Assembly (NCBI RefSeq): GCF_002099195.1
Contig: NZ_NBYX01000001.1
Location: forward strand, 225,828 to 289,827
Direction: 5' to 3'
Length of the DNA stretch: 64,000 bases
DNA from: Burkholderia puraquae
Lineage (GTDB): Bacteria; Pseudomonadota; Gammaproteobacteria; Burkholderiales; Burkholderiaceae
Under the pieces are notes generated by a model, which searched no databases, was not told the origin of the DNA, and saw nothing but the letters and a program-made list of their open reading frames with translations. Positions 26,844-35,928 of the stretch are shown in pieces; the stretch's first letter is position 1; each line of letters opens with the position of its first letter. Both the position numbers and the translations under genes were made by a program.

Positions 26844-27148
26844 CGCTCGATTGCCCTCGGAGGGGAAGCTTTCTGTTTGATTGCACGCGATTCTAACCGA
26901 CCGACATGCGCGCGCATCGCGCTGCACAGTGTGTCGCCGGCGTGCGACACTGGTATGCCTGCCGCAGATTTGTCGCGTCGACGACACAAAAATGCAGCGA
27001 AATGGCGATTGTCTCGGATTGCGGAACATTTAATGGACTATAAAAAGATTGTTCGATCCGATTTGTGCGCGTACATTTCAGGGCCGCGCCAATGTTTGAG
27101 AAATATCAAGCGTGGTTTTCCCGAATCCGGTGTTCGAGAGAAGGAAAC
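26844..27148. promoter_or_regulatory. Divergent promoter region with two dyads
   Basis: This 305-bp gap separates the macroglobulin operon (minus) and the glucose dehydrogenase operon (plus). Two inverted repeats share half-site and spacing: GTGTCGC-N6-GCGACAC at 26931-26950 and TGTCG-N6-CGACA at 26971-26986, with centres 38 bp apart. An AT-rich stretch with TATAAA near 27038 is a plausible -10 for the dehydrogenase operon. Regulator unknown. Confidence 0.5.
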
Positions 27149-27655
27149 ATGCACAACGACAACACTCCCCACTCGCGTCGCACTGGCGACGCAGCCGTAA
27201 CAGGCATCACACGGCGTCAATGGCTGCAGGGCGCACTGGCGCTGACGGCGGCGGGCCTCACGGGCTCGCTGGCGTTGCGGGCCCTGGCCGACGATCCCGG
27301 CACCGCGCCGCTCGATACGTTCATGACGCTCTCCGAAGCATTGACAGGCAAGAAGGGGCTGAGCCGCGTGCTCGGCCAGCGCTTCCTGCAGGCCTTGCAG
27401 AAGGGTTCGTTCAAGACGGCCGACAGCCTGCCGCAACTCGCCGGCGCGCTCGCGTCCGGTTCGCTGAATCCCGACCAGGAAACACTCGCGCTGAAGATTC
27501 TTGAAGCGTGGTATCTCGGCATCGTCGATAACGTCGTGATTACCTACGAAGAAGCATTAATGTTCAGCGTCGTATCCGATACGCTCGTGATCCCGTCTTA
27601 TTGCCCCAACAAACCCGGCTTCTGGGCCGAAAAACCGATCGAGAGGCAAGCCTGA
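27149..27655 (+). CDS. FAD-dependent glucose dehydrogenase, gamma (hitch-hiker/chaperone) subunit
   Basis: A 168-residue protein of the gluconate 2-dehydrogenase subunit 3 family. The N-terminus has a twin-arginine signal (TRRQWLQGALALTAAG, residues about 22-40). In the B. cepacia enzyme this small subunit carries the catalytic subunit, which has no signal of its own, through the Tat system, and it is needed for FAD insertion and folding. Length equals that of the described enzyme. AAGGAAAC precedes the ATG. Its stop codon overlaps the start of the alpha gene by one base (TGATG), giving translational coupling. Confidence 0.95.
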   Translation: MHNDNTPHSRRTGDAAVTGITRRQWLQGALALTAAGLTGSLALRALADDPGTAPLDTFMTLSEALTGKKGLSRVLGQRFLQALQKGSFKTADSLPQLAGALASGSLNPDQETLALKILEAWYLGIVDNVVITYEEALMFSVVSDTLVIPSYCPNKPGFWAEKPIERQA

Positions 27656-29274
27656 TGGCCGATACCGATACGCAAAAGGCCGACGTCGTCGTCGTCGGGT
27701 CGGGTGTCGCAGGCGCGATCGTCGCGCACCAGCTCGCGATGGCGGGCAAGTCCGTGATCCTGCTGGAAGCCGGCCCGCGCATGCCGCGCTGGGAAATCGT
27801 CGAACGCTTCCGCAACCAGGTCGACAAGACCGATTTCATGGCGCCGTACCCGTCGAGCGCCTGGGCGCCGCATCCTGAATACGGGCCGCCGAACGACTAC
27901 CTGGTCCTGAAGGGCGAGCACAAGTTCAACTCGCAATACATCCGTGCGGTGGGCGGCACGACGTGGCACTGGGCCGCGTCGGCGTGGCGCTTCATCCCGA
28001 ACGACTTCAAGATGAAGACCGTGTACGGCGTCGGCCGCGACTGGCCGATCCAGTACGACGACATCGAGCATTACTACCAGCGCGCCGAAGAGGAACTCGG
28101 CGTGTGGGGCCCGGGCCCCGAGGAAGACCTGTACTCGCCGCGCAAGGAGCCGTACCCGATGCCGCCGCTGCCGTTGTCGTTCAACGAGCAGACGATCAAG
28201 CGCGCGCTCAACGGCTACGACCCGAAGTTCCACGTGGTGACCGAGCCGGTCGCGCGCAACAGCCGCCCGTACGACGGCCGGCCGACCTGTTGCGGGAACA
28301 ACAACTGCATGCCGATCTGCCCGATCGGCGCGATGTACAACGGCATCGTGCACGTCGAGAAGGCCGAGCAGGCCGGCGCGAAGCTGATCGACAGCGCGGT
28401 TGTCTACAAGCTCGAGACCGGGCCGGACAAGCGCATTACCGCCGCGATCTACAAGGACAAGACAGGCGCCGACCATCGCGTCGAGGGCAAGTACTTCGTG
28501 ATCGCCGCGAACGGCATCGAGACGCCGAAGATCCTGCTGATGTCCGCGAACCGCGATTTCCCGAACGGCGTCGCGAACAGTTCCGACATGGTCGGCCGCA
28601 ACCTGATGGACCACCCGGGCACCGGCGTGTCGTTCTACGCGAACGAGAAGCTGTGGCCGGGCCGCGGCCCGCAGGAAATGACGTCGCTGATCGGTTTCCG
28701 CGACGGCCCGTTCCGCGCGACCGAAGCCGCGAAGAAGATCCACCTGTCGAACATGTCGCGCATCAACCAGGAAACGCAGAAGATCTTCAAGGGCGGCAAG
28801 CTGATGAAGCCCGAGGAGCTCGACGCGCAGATCCGCGACCGTTCCGCGCGCTACGTGCAGTTCGACTGCTTCCACGAAATCCTGCCGCAACCCGAGAACC
28901 GCATCGTGCCGAGCAAGACGGCCACCGACGCGATCGGCATTCCGCGCCCCGAGATCACGTATGCGATCGACGATTACGTGAAGCGTGGCGCCGTGCACAC
29001 GCGCGAGGTCTACGCGACGGCCGCGAAAGTGCTGGGCGGTACCGAAGTCGTCTTCAACGACGAGTTCGCGCCGAACAACCACATCACGGGCGCGACGATC
29101 ATGGGCGCGGATGCACGCGACTCGGTCGTCGACAAGGACTGCCGCACGTTCGACCATCCGAACCTGTTCATCTCGAGCAGCTCGACGATGCCGACCGTCG
29201 GTACGGTGAACGTGACGCTGACGATCGCGGCGCTTGCGCTGCGGATGTCGGACACGCTGAAGAAGGAAGTCTGA
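27655..29274 (+). CDS. FAD-dependent glucose dehydrogenase, catalytic alpha subunit (GMC family)
   Basis: A 539-residue GMC oxidoreductase oxidising glucose at C1 in the periplasm, independent of oxygen. The FAD-binding motif GSGVAG lies at about residues 15-20. CCGNNNCMPIC gives Cys 212, 213, 218 and 222, of which three hold the 3Fe-4S cluster that relays electrons to the cytochrome subunit. The C-terminal NNHITG places the catalytic His at residue 476. Ser326 and Ser365, residues I remember as important for specificity in the B. cepacia enzyme, are also present. No signal peptide: export depends on the gamma subunit. It lies in a tight operon between gamma and beta. Confidence 0.97.
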   Translation: MADTDTQKADVVVVGSGVAGAIVAHQLAMAGKSVILLEAGPRMPRWEIVERFRNQVDKTDFMAPYPSSAWAPHPEYGPPNDYLVLKGEHKFNSQYIRAVGGTTWHWAASAWRFIPNDFKMKTVYGVGRDWPIQYDDIEHYYQRAEEELGVWGPGPEEDLYSPRKEPYPMPPLPLSFNEQTIKRALNGYDPKFHVVTEPVARNSRPYDGRPTCCGNNNCMPICPIGAMYNGIVHVEKAEQAGAKLIDSAVVYKLETGPDKRITAAIYKDKTGADHRVEGKYFVIAANGIETPKILLMSANRDFPNGVANSSDMVGRNLMDHPGTGVSFYANEKLWPGRGPQEMTSLIGFRDGPFRATEAAKKIHLSNMSRINQETQKIFKGGKLMKPEELDAQIRDRSARYVQFDCFHEILPQPENRIVPSKTATDAIGIPRPEITYAIDDYVKRGAVHTREVYATAAKVLGGTEVVFNDEFAPNNHITGATIMGADARDSVVDKDCRTFDHPNLFISSSSTMPTVGTVNVTLTIAALALRMSDTLKKEV

Positions 29275-29276
29275 CC

Positions 29277-30554
29277 GTGCGGAAATCTACTCTCACCTTC
29301 CTCCTCGCCGGCTGCCTTGCGCTGCCGGGGCTCGCACACGCGGCCGACGCGGCCGATCCGGCGCTGGTCAAGCGCGGCGAATATCTCGCGGTCGCGGGCG
29401 ACTGCATGGCGTGTCACACCGCGAAGGGCGGCAAGCCGTTCGCGGGCGGTCTCGGCATGCCGATCCCGATGCTCGGCAAGATCTACACGAGCAACATCAC
29501 GCCCGATCCCGAGACGGGTATCGGCAACTGGTCGGCCGAGGACTTCGAGCGCGCGGTGCGCCATGGGGTGTCGAAGAACGGCGACAACCTGTATCCGGCG
29601 ATGCCTTACGTGTCGTACGCAAAGATCAACGACGACGACGTGCAGGCGCTGTATGCGTACTTCATGCATGGTGTCGAGCCGGTCAAGCAGGCGCCGCCGA
29701 AGAACGAGATCCCCGCGCTGCTGAGCATGCGCTGGCCGCTGAAGATCTGGAACTGGCTGTTCCTGAAGGACGGCGCATACGAGCCGAAGCCGGCACAGAG
29801 CGCCGAGTGGAACCGTGGCGCGTATCTGGTCCAGGGTCTCGCTCACTGCAGCACGTGCCACACGCCGCGCGGCATTGCGATGCAGGAGAAGTCGCTCGAC
29901 GAGACGGGCGGCAGCTTCCTGTCGGGTTCGGTGCTCGCGGGCTGGGACGGCTACAACATCACGTCCGACGCCAACGCGGGGATCGGCGGCTGGACGCAGC
30001 AGCAGCTCGTCCAGTACCTGCGCACCGGCAGCGTGCCGGGTCTCGCACAGGCGGCCGGCCCGATGGCCGAGGCGATCGAGCACAGCTTCTCGAAGATGAC
30101 GGAAGCCGACATCGGCGCGATCTCGACGTACATCCGTACGGTGCCGGCGGTCGCCAGCGGCGACGCGAAGCAGTCGCGCTCGTCGTGGGGCAAGCCGGCC
30201 GAAGACGGGCTCAAGCTGCGCGGCGTCGCGCTCGCGTCGTCGGGCATCGATCCGGCGCGGCTCTATCTCGGCAACTGCGCGACTTGCCACCAGATGCAGG
30301 GCAAGGGCACGCCGGACGGCTATTACCCGCCGCTGTTCCACAACTCGACGGTCGGCGCACCGAATCCGACCAACCTCGTGCAGGTGATCCTGAACGGCGT
30401 GCAGCGCAAGGCCGGCAGCGAGGACGTCGGGATGCCGGCGTTCCGCCACGAGCTGTCGGATGCGCAGATCGCTGCGCTGACGAACTACCTGACCGGGCAG
30501 TTCGGCAATCCGGCTGCGAAGGTGACCGAGCAGGACGTCGCGAAGCTGCGTTGA
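29277..30554 (+). CDS. FAD-dependent glucose dehydrogenase, tri-heme cytochrome c beta subunit
   Basis: A 425-residue periplasmic, membrane-associated cytochrome c. A Sec signal peptide (to about LAHAADA, residue 23) precedes three CxxCH heme sites: CMACH, CSTCH and CATCH. It accepts electrons from the alpha subunit and passes them to ubiquinone or another acceptor in the inner membrane. The start is GTG at 29277, two bases after the alpha stop codon, and gives the length known for this subunit. It is the last gene of the dehydrogenase operon; two stem-loops follow. Confidence 0.95.
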   Translation: MRKSTLTFLLAGCLALPGLAHAADAADPALVKRGEYLAVAGDCMACHTAKGGKPFAGGLGMPIPMLGKIYTSNITPDPETGIGNWSAEDFERAVRHGVSKNGDNLYPAMPYVSYAKINDDDVQALYAYFMHGVEPVKQAPPKNEIPALLSMRWPLKIWNWLFLKDGAYEPKPAQSAEWNRGAYLVQGLAHCSTCHTPRGIAMQEKSLDETGGSFLSGSVLAGWDGYNITSDANAGIGGWTQQQLVQYLRTGSVPGLAQAAGPMAEAIEHSFSKMTEADIGAISTYIRTVPAVASGDAKQSRSSWGKPAEDGLKLRGVALASSGIDPARLYLGNCATCHQMQGKGTPDGYYPPLFHNSTVGAPNPTNLVQVILNGVQRKAGSEDVGMPAFRHELSDAQIAALTNYLTGQFGNPAAKVTEQDVAKLR

Positions 30555-30605
30555 TGCAGCGCGCGGCGAAGCAGGGCGATAACTGACTAGAGGAGGAGCA
30601 CAGCA

Positions 30606-30667
30606 CATCGGGTTGTTACCCGATGCCGGTTGTTGCAGAGCGGGGCGGGCGGCGCAGGCGGCCGCCC
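30606..30667 (+). terminator. Two tandem stem-loops after the dehydrogenase operon
   Basis: CATCGGGT-TGTT-ACCCGATG (30606-30625) is a perfect 8-bp stem, and GGGCGGC-N7-GCCGCCC (30647-30667) is a 7-bp stem. Neither has a strong T-run. They probably end or trim the dehydrogenase transcript before the DoxX gene. Confidence 0.55.
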
Positions 30668-30739
30668 GTCCTGGTTCATTCGCAATCCGGTGCGCCGGGC
30701 GGGTTCCCGCCGTGCGCATCGCTTTCGTTGATCGACACC

Positions 30740-31159
30740 ATGACACCGAATCAACCGTTTCTCGCGTCCCAGCGCGATGTGCTGCTGCTGCTTGCCCGGA
30801 TCCTGCTCGTGATCCTGTTCGTGATGTTCGGCTGGAAGAAGATCGTCGACTTCCCCGGTACCATCGCGTTCATGGGTTCGGAAGGCGCGCCCGCGCCGAT
30901 CATTTCCGCCGCGATTTCCGTCGTGATGGAGTTGTTCGTCGGGATCGCGATCCTGGTCGGCTTCCAGACGCGCGCGCTCGCGCTGCTGCTGGCGCTCTAT
31001 ACGATCGGCACCGGCCTCATCGGCCATCACTACTGGACGATGACCGGCGGCGAGCAGATCAACAACATGATTCATTTCTACAAGAACATCGCGATCTCCG
31101 GCGGCCTGCTCGCGCTTTGCGCGGCGGGCCCCGGTCGTTTCTCGATCGATCGCGGATAA
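30740..31159 (+). CDS. DoxX-family membrane protein
   Basis: A 139-residue inner-membrane protein with four hydrophobic helices. The DoxX signature is clear: LLLARILLVILFVMFGWKKIVDFPGT, then EGAPAPIISAAISVVMELFVGIAILVGFQTRALALLLALYTIGTGLIGH and a C-terminal MIHFYKNIAISGGLL. DoxX-type proteins are linked to quinone-related redox or thiosulfate metabolism, but most are uncharacterised. The ATG at 30740 starts just before helix 1; no strong ribosome site is visible. It sits between the quinone-reducing dehydrogenase operon and a porin, a suggestive but unproven setting. Confidence 0.88.
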   Translation: MTPNQPFLASQRDVLLLLARILLVILFVMFGWKKIVDFPGTIAFMGSEGAPAPIISAAISVVMELFVGIAILVGFQTRALALLLALYTIGTGLIGHHYWTMTGGEQINNMIHFYKNIAISGGLLALCAAGPGRFSIDRG

Positions 31160-31222
31160 ACGGACCCGGGGCGCGCGCATGGGGCACGCGCTGGAAGGTC
31201 GAGACTCCGAGGGGGCATCATT

Positions 31223-32329
31223 TTGCGACTCAAACATTTCGCGTGGCTGATCGCGGCCGCCACACCGGCGGCCGCTTTTGCACAGACGAGCGTGACGCTG
31301 TATGGCCGCATCGACGGCGGCATCGAATACCTGAACCACATCGCGAAGCCGAACGGCGGCAGCGGGACCCGCTGGAGCGCCGAAAGCGGCGACTGGGGCA
31401 CCAGCATGTTCGGGCTGAAGGGCATCGAGGATCTCGGCGGCGGGCTGTCGACGGTCTTCAACCTGGAAACCGCGTTCCAGGTGATGAACGGCCAGACGGG
31501 CGGCGGGCGCATGTGGTCGCGGCGTGCGTACGTCGGGCTGAAGAGCAACACGTGGGGCCAGCTGCAGGCCGGCCGCAACCTGTTCATCGACAGCGACGGC
31601 GTGTGGGAATTCGACCCGTTCGTGCAGCAGGCGTTTTCGTCGGCGTCGCTCGTGCGCGGCCGCAACTGGCAGCAGACCAGCAACAACATCGAGTATCACA
31701 GCCCGGTGATCGGCGGCTTCGACGTGCAGGCGCAATACGCGTTCGGCAACCAGTCGCGCGGGTTCAACTACGGCGCGGCCGACGATTTCGGCCGCTCGGA
31801 CGGGATCATGATCTCGTACCACTCGCCGTTGCTCGACGTGCGCGGCATCTACGACGAACTGCGCGACAACAACGGCAAGTTCAGCAACATCTTCACGGCG
31901 TCGCGCGAGTACTTCGTCGGTGCGAACGTGAAGGTGTCGAAGTTCAAGATCCAGGGCGCGTATACGCACTACCAGGCGCCGGATAGCCCGGCGGGCGTTG
32001 CAGATCGCGCCGATCACTACTGGCTCGGCGCCACCTACACCGCGACGCCGCAATGGGCGGTGACGGGCGGCGGATACTACGTGAAGGTGGGCGACGGCGG
32101 TGGCGATGCGTCGCATGACCCGTCAGGGCACGCGATGATGTACGTGCTCGGCACGACGTACAACCTGTCGAAGCGCACGTTCCTGTACGGGACGGTCGCG
32201 TATGTGCGCAACGGCGGCAACTCGAACTTCTCGCTGCTCGCGACGCCGCGCGACGCCACGTCGGGCACGAGCCCGATGACGGGCGAGTCGCAGACGGGGG
32301 CGTATGTCGGGATGATGCATACGTTCTGA
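31223..32329 (+). CDS. Gram-negative porin (Burkholderia type)
   Basis: A 368-residue trimeric 16-stranded outer-membrane porin of the betaproteobacterial general-porin family. A signal peptide ends at AAAFAQ, followed by the typical SVTLYGRIDGGIEYL. The conserved GLKGIEDLGGGLSTVFNLETAFQ and RRAYVGLKSNTWGQLQAGRN are present, and it ends in GAYVGMMHTF with the C-terminal Phe needed for barrel insertion. The start codon is TTG at 31223, with GAGGGGG about 8 bases upstream; no ATG gives a complete signal peptide. It is probably a route for sugar or small anion uptake next to the glucose dehydrogenase genes. Confidence 0.93.
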   Translation: MRLKHFAWLIAAATPAAAFAQTSVTLYGRIDGGIEYLNHIAKPNGGSGTRWSAESGDWGTSMFGLKGIEDLGGGLSTVFNLETAFQVMNGQTGGGRMWSRRAYVGLKSNTWGQLQAGRNLFIDSDGVWEFDPFVQQAFSSASLVRGRNWQQTSNNIEYHSPVIGGFDVQAQYAFGNQSRGFNYGAADDFGRSDGIMISYHSPLLDVRGIYDELRDNNGKFSNIFTASREYFVGANVKVSKFKIQGAYTHYQAPDSPAGVADRADHYWLGATYTATPQWAVTGGGYYVKVGDGGGDASHDPSGHAMMYVLGTTYNLSKRTFLYGTVAYVRNGGNSNFSLLATPRDATSGTSPMTGESQTGAYVGMMHTF

Positions 32330-32412
32330 ACCGGGCTTACGCGACCGATACCCAACGCACGGGCGGTGGCCGCTCGTGCGTTGTTGCGTGTACGTTGCGT
32401 AACCTGTGCCGG

Positions 32413-32955
32413 TCAGAACCCGCACGCGTCGGTCGTGGTCAACGCCGCGAACGGGCCGCCGAGCGTCGCGTTGTGATGCGCGACGATCCGCTCGGCCGGC
32501 AGTGCCGGCGTATCCATGCAGGTGTGCGCGTCGGTCACGAGCACCGCGCGAAAGCCGTGATCGGCGGCCGCACGGCACGCCGTGTCGACGCAGTACTGGG
32601 TCTTCATTCCCGCGATGACGATTTCGCCGATGCCGGCCTCGCGTAGCCATTCGGCGAGCCGCGTGCCTGCGAAGCAGCTCGACTGAGCCTTGTCGAACAC
32701 GATGTCGCGCGCCGTATCGATCGCGAGTTCCGGCAGTAGCGCGGTCAGTGGCGTCCCGGGCGCAATCGGCGAACCGGCGGGCCCGGTGTGCCGGACGGCG
32801 AACACCGGCGCCCCGGCTTCATGCGCGCGATCGATCAACCGGTTGATGTTCGCGAGCACGCGTTCGCCGTCGTACGGACGCTCGGGACCGTGAAACAGGC
32901 CGACCTGCATGTCGACGACGAGCAGCGCACGTTTCGGGGAAGAGACTTCGGACAT
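32413..32955 (-). CDS. Isochorismatase-family cysteine hydrolase
   Basis: A 180-residue alpha/beta hydrolase of the isochorismatase-like superfamily. The Asp of the triad lies in ALLVVDMQVG (about residue 15). The catalytic Cys is in GMKTQYCVDTACRAA (about residue 122), with the usual preceding cis-peptide segment. Relatives hydrolyse nicotinamide, N-carbamoyl amines, ureidoacrylate or isochorismate, and the substrate cannot be told from sequence. AGGAGAAACACC precedes the ATG at 32955. It is convergent with the porin and tandem, after 242 bp, to the MHS transporter gene. Confidence 0.9.
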   Translation of the reverse strand: MSEVSSPKRALLVVDMQVGLFHGPERPYDGERVLANINRLIDRAHEAGAPVFAVRHTGPAGSPIAPGTPLTALLPELAIDTARDIVFDKAQSSCFAGTRLAEWLREAGIGEIVIAGMKTQYCVDTACRAAADHGFRAVLVTDAHTCMDTPALPAERIVAHHNATLGGPFAALTTTDACGF

Positions 32956-33197
32956 GGTGTTTCTCCTGAGTGACCGATACGGACGGAGAAACGACAAGAC
33001 CCCGTCCGGAACCGGCGGGGCCTGTGAGGGATGCGCTACGACGTTGCGCGCACTCGCCGCACGAGCCCGCCGAAGGCGGTCGTGCGCGTCGTGGTCGAGG
33101 AGGCGGTCGTGGTGTGGCGCATGGAGCGATCATGCACGATGCGTGCGCACCACGTCAATTGCGAATCGTGCATTGTGCATCATGCATCGGCCACCGG

Positions 33198-34517
33198 TCA
33201 GTCGAGCGCCTTCCCCGCCTTCTCATCCATGCACCGAATCGCGAGCAGGGTCATCGCGCCGCACCCGATCGCATACCACGCAGGCGCATTCGGATTGCCG
33301 GTCGCCGCGATCAGCCACGTAACGAAGAACTGCGCGAAGCCGCCGAAGATCGCGACGCCTACGCTGTACACCAGCGCGCCGCCGGTGGCGCGCACCGCAC
33401 GCGGAAACAGCTCGCCGAGCATCGCACCGGTCGCGCCGATGTTGATCGCATGCACGATCGACAGCGCGGCGATGATCGACAGCAGCGACGCGGCGCCCGG
33501 CCAGCGATTCAGCGCGATGAACGCGGGGTAGATCGCGGCCATCAGCACGATGCGCGTCCACCAGACGATTCGGTTCCGCCCGAACACGTCGGACAGATGC
33601 CCGCCGATCGGCGTCACGAGCATTAGGATCGCGCCGGCGACGCAGCCGGCCGTCATCGACAGCCACGTCGGCAGGTGCAGCACCTGTACGCCGTAGATCG
33701 CCATGTAGAACACGATGATGTAGTGGATCGACGTGCCGCCGATCGTCACGCCGAGGCCGGCGAATACGGCCTTGCCGTGGTGGCGCAGCACGTCGGCGAG
33801 CGGCAGCGAGGCGACCGGCTCGTCGTGCGCGGCGGCCGGCGCGGCAGCAGGCACTTCCTCGACGGTGCGGCGCAGCCAGTAGCCGAGCGGCACGAACAGC
33901 GTGCCGATGATGAACGGCACGCGCCAGCCCCAGCTTTCGAGTTGAGCGGCATTCAGCGTCGACGTCAGCGCGACGCCGGTGAGCGCGCCCGCCAATGCGG
34001 CGAGCCCCTGGCTCGAGAACTGGAACGACGCGTAGAAGCCGCGCCGATGCTGCGGCGCCTGTTCGAGCAGCAGCGTCGTCGACGCACCGACTTCGCCGCC
34101 CGATGCGAACCCTTGCAGCAGGCGCGCGAGCACGAGCAGCAGCGGTGCGGCGAGGCCGATCTGTGCGAAAGTCGGCGCGACCGCGATCGTCGCGGTGCCG
34201 AGCGCCATCAGCAGCAACGTGAGGATCATCGCCTTCTTGCGTCCGGCGCGATCCGCATACATGCCGATCACGAGCCCGCCGAGCGGGCGCGTGACGAAGC
34301 CAACGCCGAAGCTCGCGACCGCAAGCATCAGTTGTCCGAACGGCGAATGCACAGGAAAGAACAGCTTGCCGATCAGGATCGCGAAGAAGCTGTAGACCGT
34401 GAAGTCGTAGAACTCGAGCGCGTTGCCGACGGCGGCGGCCGCGATCAGCCGGCGTTTCTTCGCGGCGGCGCGAGCATCGGCCGGCGTGCCGGCGAACGAA
34501 AGGGCGGACGTTTCCAT
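33198..34517 (-). CDS. MHS-family MFS transporter (metabolite:H+ symporter)
   Basis: A 439-residue inner-membrane proton symporter with 12 helices. The MHS branch is shown by AAVGNALEFYDFTVYSFFAILIGKLFFP in helix 1, FVTRPLGGLVIGMYADRAGRKKAM (motif A) and LLQGFASGGEVGASTTLLLEQAP. The family imports organic acids, osmolytes or amino-acid derivatives. It starts 44 bp after the M20 hydrolase gene on the same strand, so the pair probably imports and hydrolyses one substrate under the divergent LysR regulator at 35929. Confidence 0.93.
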   Translation of the reverse strand: METSALSFAGTPADARAAAKKRRLIAAAAVGNALEFYDFTVYSFFAILIGKLFFPVHSPFGQLMLAVASFGVGFVTRPLGGLVIGMYADRAGRKKAMILTLLLMALGTATIAVAPTFAQIGLAAPLLLVLARLLQGFASGGEVGASTTLLLEQAPQHRRGFYASFQFSSQGLAALAGALTGVALTSTLNAAQLESWGWRVPFIIGTLFVPLGYWLRRTVEEVPAAAPAAAHDEPVASLPLADVLRHHGKAVFAGLGVTIGGTSIHYIIVFYMAIYGVQVLHLPTWLSMTAGCVAGAILMLVTPIGGHLSDVFGRNRIVWWTRIVLMAAIYPAFIALNRWPGAASLLSIIAALSIVHAINIGATGAMLGELFPRAVRATGGALVYSVGVAIFGGFAQFFVTWLIAATGNPNAPAWYAIGCGAMTLLAIRCMDEKAGKALD

Positions 34518-34561
34518 GTGGGGTTCCCCCGGTGGGCGCGAAACGATGGGATGAAGGGCCG

Positions 34562-35746
34562 TCAGGCCGCGAGCCAGGCTTCGGCGATGCGAACCCAGTA
34601 GCTCGCGCCGATCGCGAGGATGTCGTCGTTGAAGTCGTAGCCGGGGTTGTGCACCATGCAGCCGCCCTTGCTGCCGATCCCGTTGCCGATGAAGGCATAG
34701 CAGCCGGGGCGCGCTTCGAGCATGAACGCGAAATCCTCGCTGCCCATCAGCGGCGCGGAGTCGGTTTCGACGCGTTCGGCGCCGAGCATCTGGCGCGCGA
34801 TGTCGGCTGCAAACGCGGTCGGCTCCGCATGATTGACGAGCACCGGGTAGCCGTAGTCGTAATCGACTTCCGCCGTGACACCGAAGCTTTCGGCCTGGCC
34901 TTTCGCGAGCGCTTCGATGCGGCGCGCGAGCAGCGCGCGCACGTCGGCGTTCAGCGCGCGCACCGACAGCTTCATCGTGACGGTTTCGGGAATGATGTTG
35001 AACGTCTCGCCGGCCTGCACGCTGCCGACGGTGATCACGGCTGCATGCTGCGCATCGACTTCGCGCGCGACGATCGTCTGCAGCGCGACCATGATGCTGC
35101 CCGCGGCCGACATCGGATCGCGCGCGAAATGCGGCATCGCGCCGTGGCCGCCGACGCCGCGCAGCGTGATCGTCACGCGGTCGGCCGACGCCATCGCGGC
35201 GCCGGTGCGGAAGGCCATGTCGCCGGCCGCGCGGCCCGGCATGTTGTGGATCGCGAAGATCGCGTCGCACGGGAAGCGGTCGAACAGGCCGTCGTCCATC
35301 ATCGCTTTCGCGCCGCCGAAGTTTTCCTCGGCCGGCTGGAAGATCAGGTTCAGCGTGCCGGAGAACTGGCGCGTGGCCGCGAGGTGGCGTGCCGCGCACA
35401 GCAGCATCGCGGTGTGGCCGTCGTGGCCGCATGCATGCATCTTGTTCGCGTGGCGGCTCGCGTACGGCAGGCCCGTGGCCTCCGCAAGCGGCAGCGCATC
35501 CATGTCGGCGCGCAGCCCGACCGTGCGCGTGCCTTGCCCTTCGCGCAGCACGCCGACCACGCCCGTCTTGCCGATGCCGCGATGCACTTCATAACCCCAG
35601 CCGGTGAGCAACTCGGCGACGAGATCGCTCGTGAGCGTTTCCTCGAATGCAAGCTCGGGGTGAGCATGGATGCGGCGGCGCACCTCGACCAGCTCGGGTG
35701 CGATCGCGGCGATGCCGGGGATGATGGGGTTCACGGCTTGCAGCAT
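34562..35746 (-). CDS. M20-family amidohydrolase (hippurate hydrolase-like)
   Basis: A 394-residue zinc-type peptidase/amidohydrolase. Metal-binding and catalytic motifs are present: GLRADMDALP, HACGHDGHTAML, FQPAEENFGGA with the catalytic Glu pair, and a late His in GYDFNDD context. The lid domain (about 185-300) begins at RGVGGHGAMPH. These enzymes remove N-acyl groups from amino acids (hippurate, acetyl-amino acids, aminobenzoyl-glutamate). The start at 35746 has GGAGACACC. First gene of a likely two-gene operon with the MHS transporter, divergent from a LysR gene, as in the E. coli abg locus; exact substrate unknown. Confidence 0.92.
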   Translation of the reverse strand: MLQAVNPIIPGIAAIAPELVEVRRRIHAHPELAFEETLTSDLVAELLTGWGYEVHRGIGKTGVVGVLREGQGTRTVGLRADMDALPLAEATGLPYASRHANKMHACGHDGHTAMLLCAARHLAATRQFSGTLNLIFQPAEENFGGAKAMMDDGLFDRFPCDAIFAIHNMPGRAAGDMAFRTGAAMASADRVTITLRGVGGHGAMPHFARDPMSAAGSIMVALQTIVAREVDAQHAAVITVGSVQAGETFNIIPETVTMKLSVRALNADVRALLARRIEALAKGQAESFGVTAEVDYDYGYPVLVNHAEPTAFAADIARQMLGAERVETDSAPLMGSEDFAFMLEARPGCYAFIGNGIGSKGGCMVHNPGYDFNDDILAIGASYWVRIAEAWLAA

Positions 35747-35928
35747 GGTGTCTCCGGTGGGGCAGGTGGGGCGTTTGATGCATAGATGACGAGCAAGCAT
35801 ATAAATTTCTTTTGCGTACCAGAAGCTGATAAATTGCTTTGGTGCTCACCACCGGTTGCCGCTCGGGAATACCCTGAGCCGGCGTGTACCGCGCAGCACA
35901 GGGTTTCCACGTATCACGCGTTGCCGCC
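35747..35928. promoter_or_regulatory. Divergent LysR-controlled promoter region
   Basis: A 182-bp region between the hydrolase/transporter operon and its LysR regulator. It has an AT-rich core at about 35798-35840, unusual in this GC-rich DNA, where ATAAATT occurs twice. Such a layout is typical for a LysR binding site that serves both promoters, but no single clear T-N11-A dyad could be fixed by eye. Confidence 0.5.
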
